The notes under the pieces: model-generated
Told to the model about the DNA's origin: nothing
Database searches by the model: none
What the model saw: only the letters and a program-made list of their open reading frames with translations
Assembly: GCA_025361685.1 (NCBI GenBank)
Contig: JANYKE010000044.1
Span: 1 to 8,723, forward strand
Length of the DNA: 8,723 bases
Origin: Eubacteriales bacterium
GTDB taxonomy: Bacteria; Bacillota; Clostridia; JANYKE01
Direction: 5' to 3'
Shown: positions 6,479 through 8,723 of the stretch, one piece after another
How positions within the stretch are numbered: position 1 is the stretch's first letter
Layout: every line of letters starts with the position of its first letter
Made by a program: the position numbers and the translations under genes

Positions 6479-7189
6479 TTACAGCCCAATAAAATGCTCA
6501 TGCTTGATGTTGTTTCTGGCGATACCTTGAGACAACAGGCTCTTTTTTATTGAGGTCACCATTTTACCGGGACCAGAAATGTAATAGCACGCACCATTTC
6601 CCAATTCACGTATCTGGTCTGCTATTTTTTCATTTAGATTCTCACTGGTACCATACTCCACTTTAATAAAGTCATTTTTCATTACAATATCATTCAACTC
6701 CTGGCGGTAAGCATAATGACTAGTGTTATCGGAATAGAGCAGACAGATGGAAGACGGCGCTTGGCTTGTGTTCAAAGCAGAATGCAGAATCAAGGATCTG
6801 TATGGCGTAATGCCGATGCCACCAGCAATAAAAACCACGGGTTTTTTAGACCCGTCCAGATAAAACGGGCCGAAAGGACCTCGCATTGAAATCTCATCGC
6901 CTGCTTTCAATTCCATGAGTGCCCTTTTATAGGTGCTTGGCTGATCGGTGATGCGCGTTGAAATAAGCACTATGCCTTCATTGGGATGGGATGCTATGCT
7001 AAACCCTCTCCACGAGCCACCTTCCATTTTTCTGTTGAATGAAAGTATTCCGTGCTGGCCTGCTTTCCAGTGAACCGCCGGATCATGCCGGAAGAGAAAT
7101 GATGAAATATTGCCTGCTTCCTGCCGTCTGCTTAAGAACGTTAGCTTGCTCTTTTTGAAAGCCAGTATCAAATCTTGTATGAATCCCAT
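6479..7189 (-). CDS. Ferredoxin-NADP reductase-like FAD/NAD(P)-binding oxidoreductase
   Basis: A 236-aa cytoplasmic flavoprotein with the two-domain ferredoxin reductase fold. RGFSIAS at 61-67 is the FAD-binding Arg-x-x-Ser pattern, and GPFGPF at 104-109 continues that barrel domain. GGIGITP at 123-129 starts the NAD(P)-binding domain, which also shows YYISGPGKMV at 202-211. The chain stops at HEHFIGL, right after the fold ends, so no plant-type 2Fe-2S domain is fused. It should therefore pass electrons between NAD(P)H and a separate partner. ATG at 7189 has GGGGGAT five bases upstream. It lies 77 bases after the nitroreductase-like gene, close enough for one operon but with room for its own promoter. 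A flavin, ferredoxin or neighbouring flavoprotein partner is possible. The natural acceptor is unknown. Confidence 0.88.
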   Translation of the reverse strand: MGFIQDLILAFKKSKLTFLSRRQEAGNISSFLFRHDPAVHWKAGQHGILSFNRKMEGGSWRGFSIASHPNEGIVLISTRITDQPSTYKRALMELKAGDEISMRGPFGPFYLDGSKKPVVFIAGGIGITPYRSLILHSALNTSQAPSSICLLYSDNTSHYAYRQELNDIVMKNDFIKVEYGTSENLNEKIADQIRELGNGACYYISGPGKMVTSIKKSLLSQGIARNNIKHEHFIGL

Positions 7190-7266
7190 TTTCTATCCCC
7201 CATAAATATTAATGTCGCCTCAGGAGCGCATACTGCATCCTACCGCATACACATTTGCAACATGAC

Positions 7267-7971
7267 CTATTTTACAGTACCCATATAAATATACCCTTTT
7301 CTTTCAGGAAAACTATTTAATTTTTCAAACGAAAAACTTTCACTTGCTACGAACAAATGGTAAAGTGCGATGCCAGTGTCAATACTGTTCATTTTATCAA
7401 ATATCACGGCTTTTAAGGGATTCACCTTTTTGCGATAAACGTGAATTATACCATTGGTGCAAAGAAAAAACCAATTTTGACTGTTCATTCCACTGGGTGC
7501 AAGACGGGCAGCCTCCAAACGAGAGTCGGCTCCTTCACTTATCTCGGACAAGCTCTTACGCTTAAAGTCCGATACATTACGAAACAATTCTTCACTTGGA
7601 TAACCAAAGGCCATAGAAATTACAAACGGTAATTCAGTTTTTTGATTTTGAGTCGGCTTTGCCATTCCAAGCCAACACGAGCCAAGACCGAGTGAGTTTA
7701 AATACAAGCTCATTTGCTCTAGCATAAAGCCTACATTTTCAAAATAGCCTTCGCTCTTTTCGCTTGAAACAATCAAATAAAGAGGAGCTTTTAACGACAT
7801 TGGATTTTTAACATCATCAGCAATTTCGAAGTGAGTTTTTATACTTGGATATAATGGCTTTAATGCGTCTATTTGTGCTTTTATTTGAATCAAAATTTCT
7901 ATAGAAATCGGGTCGATTTTATACTTCCTTATTGATTTGCGTTTATAAATGTATTCGTTTAGATTATTCAT
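7267..7971 (-). CDS. Nitroreductase-family FMN protein (TM1586-like)
   Basis: A 234-aa protein starting with the nitroreductase signature RKSIRKYK (11-18), whose basic residues bind FMN phosphate. GLGSCWLG at 95-102 is the conserved central motif. A second pattern, ARLAPSGMNSQNWFF at 155-169, resembles the active-site motif normally found near the N-terminus of nitroreductases. This internally doubled layout is what the putative TM-nitroreductase group (TM1586 type) shows, where one chain imitates the usual dimer. It probably reduces small electrophilic or aromatic compounds using NAD(P)H, but family members vary widely. ATG at 7971 has GAAAGGA at 7979-7985, which overlaps the stop of the metallo-hydrolase gene 12 bases upstream, so translation is likely coupled. 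The gene is visibly more AT-rich than the APC permease. Confidence 0.85.
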   Translation of the reverse strand: MNNLNEYIYKRKSIRKYKIDPISIEILIQIKAQIDALKPLYPSIKTHFEIADDVKNPMSLKAPLYLIVSSEKSEGYFENVGFMLEQMSLYLNSLGLGSCWLGMAKPTQNQKTELPFVISMAFGYPSEELFRNVSDFKRKSLSEISEGADSRLEAARLAPSGMNSQNWFFLCTNGIIHVYRKKVNPLKAVIFDKMNSIDTGIALYHLFVASESFSFEKLNSFPERKGYIYMGTVK

Positions 7972-7983
7972 AATAAAATCCTT

Positions 7984-8631
7984 TCATTTATTGCTTATTG
8001 TTTTAATAAAGTCACTCCAGTTATTGTTCACCATAATGGGTTCACCATGTGCAGGACAAATATATTTAACATTTTCAATTGAAAGTTTTTGTAACGAACC
8101 TATCAGCTTTCCCTTATTCCAATTCATTATTGATGGTGGCATTGTTGGATTACCATTTTTGCTACTAATCAAATCTCCAGCAAATATCACATCATTATAT
8201 TGGAAGCAAGTATGCCCAGGGGTATGCCCTGGTGTAGGGATAACACTAAAATTGCCTATTTTATCTGTACTAATCTGTTTTAACGATTTTGGAATACTGA
8301 TTTTCATAATAGACCCCAAAACCTTTTTTATCCCATGCCTTTTTTTAAATCCCATAGCATAATCATAATCCATGCTACTTATAAAAATTTCACAGTTACA
8401 ATTCTCTTGAAAGTAAGCAGCATTACCAATGTGATCAATATCATGATGAGTGAGCAATATTCTTTTTATGTCTAGCAAATTGATTCCATATGTTTTAAGC
8501 TCGGATACAATAGCATTACCTCTTCCTGGCAAGCTGGTGTCAATAAGTGTAACCCCTTCATCACCAATAACCGCATAGGCATATGAACCTTTCGTACAAT
8601 CTAGTTTAATCACATTATCATTTATTTTCAT
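7984..8631 (-). CDS. Metallo-beta-lactamase-fold hydrolase
   Basis: A 215-aa protein of the MBL-fold hydrolase group, about the usual size for single-domain glyoxalase II-like or YflN-like members. Metal-binding residues can be followed: LLTHHDIDHIG at 59-69 supplies His62, Asp64, Asp66 and His67; TPGHTPGH gives His135; AGD gives Asp153; PAHGEP gives His195. Asp64 stands where the canonical HxHxDH motif has its second histidine, a variation seen in a number of uncharacterised members. Substrate is unknown; thioester, lactone and phosphoester hydrolysis, or a redox role, are all open. No signal peptide is present, so it is cytoplasmic and not an exported lactamase. ATG at 8631 is preceded by GGTGA, which overlaps the stop of the upstream gene four bases away. 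Confidence 0.9.
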   Translation of the reverse strand: MKINDNVIKLDCTKGSYAYAVIGDEGVTLIDTSLPGRGNAIVSELKTYGINLLDIKRILLTHHDIDHIGNAAYFQENCNCEIFISSMDYDYAMGFKKRHGIKKVLGSIMKISIPKSLKQISTDKIGNFSVIPTPGHTPGHTCFQYNDVIFAGDLISSKNGNPTMPPSIMNWNKGKLIGSLQKLSIENVKYICPAHGEPIMVNNNWSDFIKTISNK

Positions 8632-8635
8632 CTTG

Positions 8636-8723
8636 TCACCGCTGCCACGATACTAAATTTTTCTTAACAAATTCTCTAAATGTTTGTGGCTTTTTAGCCA
8701 TGACCTCTTCAAAAACTGATGTT
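8636..8723 (-). CDS. C-terminal fragment of a probable NAD(P)-binding Rossmann protein (NmrA/SDR-like), 5' end outside window
   Basis: Only the last 28 codons and TGA are inside the window. The peptide ends EEVMAKKPQTFREFVKKN and then LVSWQR. A Lys/Arg-Pro-x-(Ser/Thr)-Phe-x-(Glu/Asp)-Phe pattern followed by a Trp near the end is typical of the C-terminus of NmrA-like and atypical short-chain NAD(P)H-binding proteins, where it closes the domain after the substrate pocket. The stop codon is four bases before the metallo-hydrolase start, so the two are in one operon. The assignment rests on a short tail and needs the upstream sequence. Confidence 0.55.
   Translation of the reverse strand, partial: TSVFEEVMAKKPQTFREFVKKNLVSWQR

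Noticed and set aside
7949..8362. Plus-strand 137-codon frame with hydrophobic stretches
   Set aside because: It is antisense to the metallo-hydrolase and crosses into the nitroreductase start. Its hydrophobic look comes from the complement of Lys/Asn/Asp codons.
1..8723. CRISPR arrays, tRNA or rRNA genes, insertion sequences, att sites
   Set aside because: No spaced repeat series, cloverleaf, transposase frame or terminal inverted repeats were seen on either strand.

Overview
The window looks like a chromosomal segment from an anaerobic, moderately AT-rich Gram-positive bacterium, most likely a member of the Clostridia. This rests on strong AGGAGG-type ribosome sites, frequent GTG and TTG starts, tight same-strand operons, a TetR/ABC/FtsX efflux-type operon with a coiled-coil permease, and oxidoreductases of types common in anaerobes. 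No rRNA, tRNA or phage gene is present to fix the genus. Every gene I support lies on the minus strand, so the window is best read from right to left.

Right end (8723 down to 6479) is a redox cassette. It holds the C-terminal tail of what looks like an NAD(P)-binding Rossmann (NmrA/SDR-like) protein, a metallo-beta-lactamase-fold hydrolase, a nitroreductase-family flavoprotein of the TM1586 type, and an FAD/NAD(P)-binding ferredoxin-reductase-like protein. The first three are almost certainly co-transcribed, with gaps of 4 and 12 bp. The fourth follows after 77 bp.

Middle (6320 down to 3858) is a transport operon. Two 2-helix membrane proteins (95 and 103 aa), a 37-aa single-helix protein, a 470-aa APC-superfamily permease resembling ethanolamine permeases, and an 87-aa membrane protein follow one another with strong ribosome sites and short gaps. 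The two middle small genes overlap by one base. The 37-aa gene is easy to miss. This collection of small membrane proteins around a single APC carrier is the most unusual thing here and the best candidate for an undescribed multi-component transporter.

Left end (3737 down to 1 and beyond) is a TetR regulator, an ABC ATPase and a very large FtsX-type permease. They overlap or nearly touch (4-bp gap, then a 1-base TAATG overlap) and have a good sigma-A promoter in front, with a short palindrome overlapping the -35 box. This is a self-regulated export or lipoprotein/antimicrobial-handling system. The permease is open over 789 codons and leaves the window without a stop. Its first extracellular loop carries a long coiled coil built from repeats.
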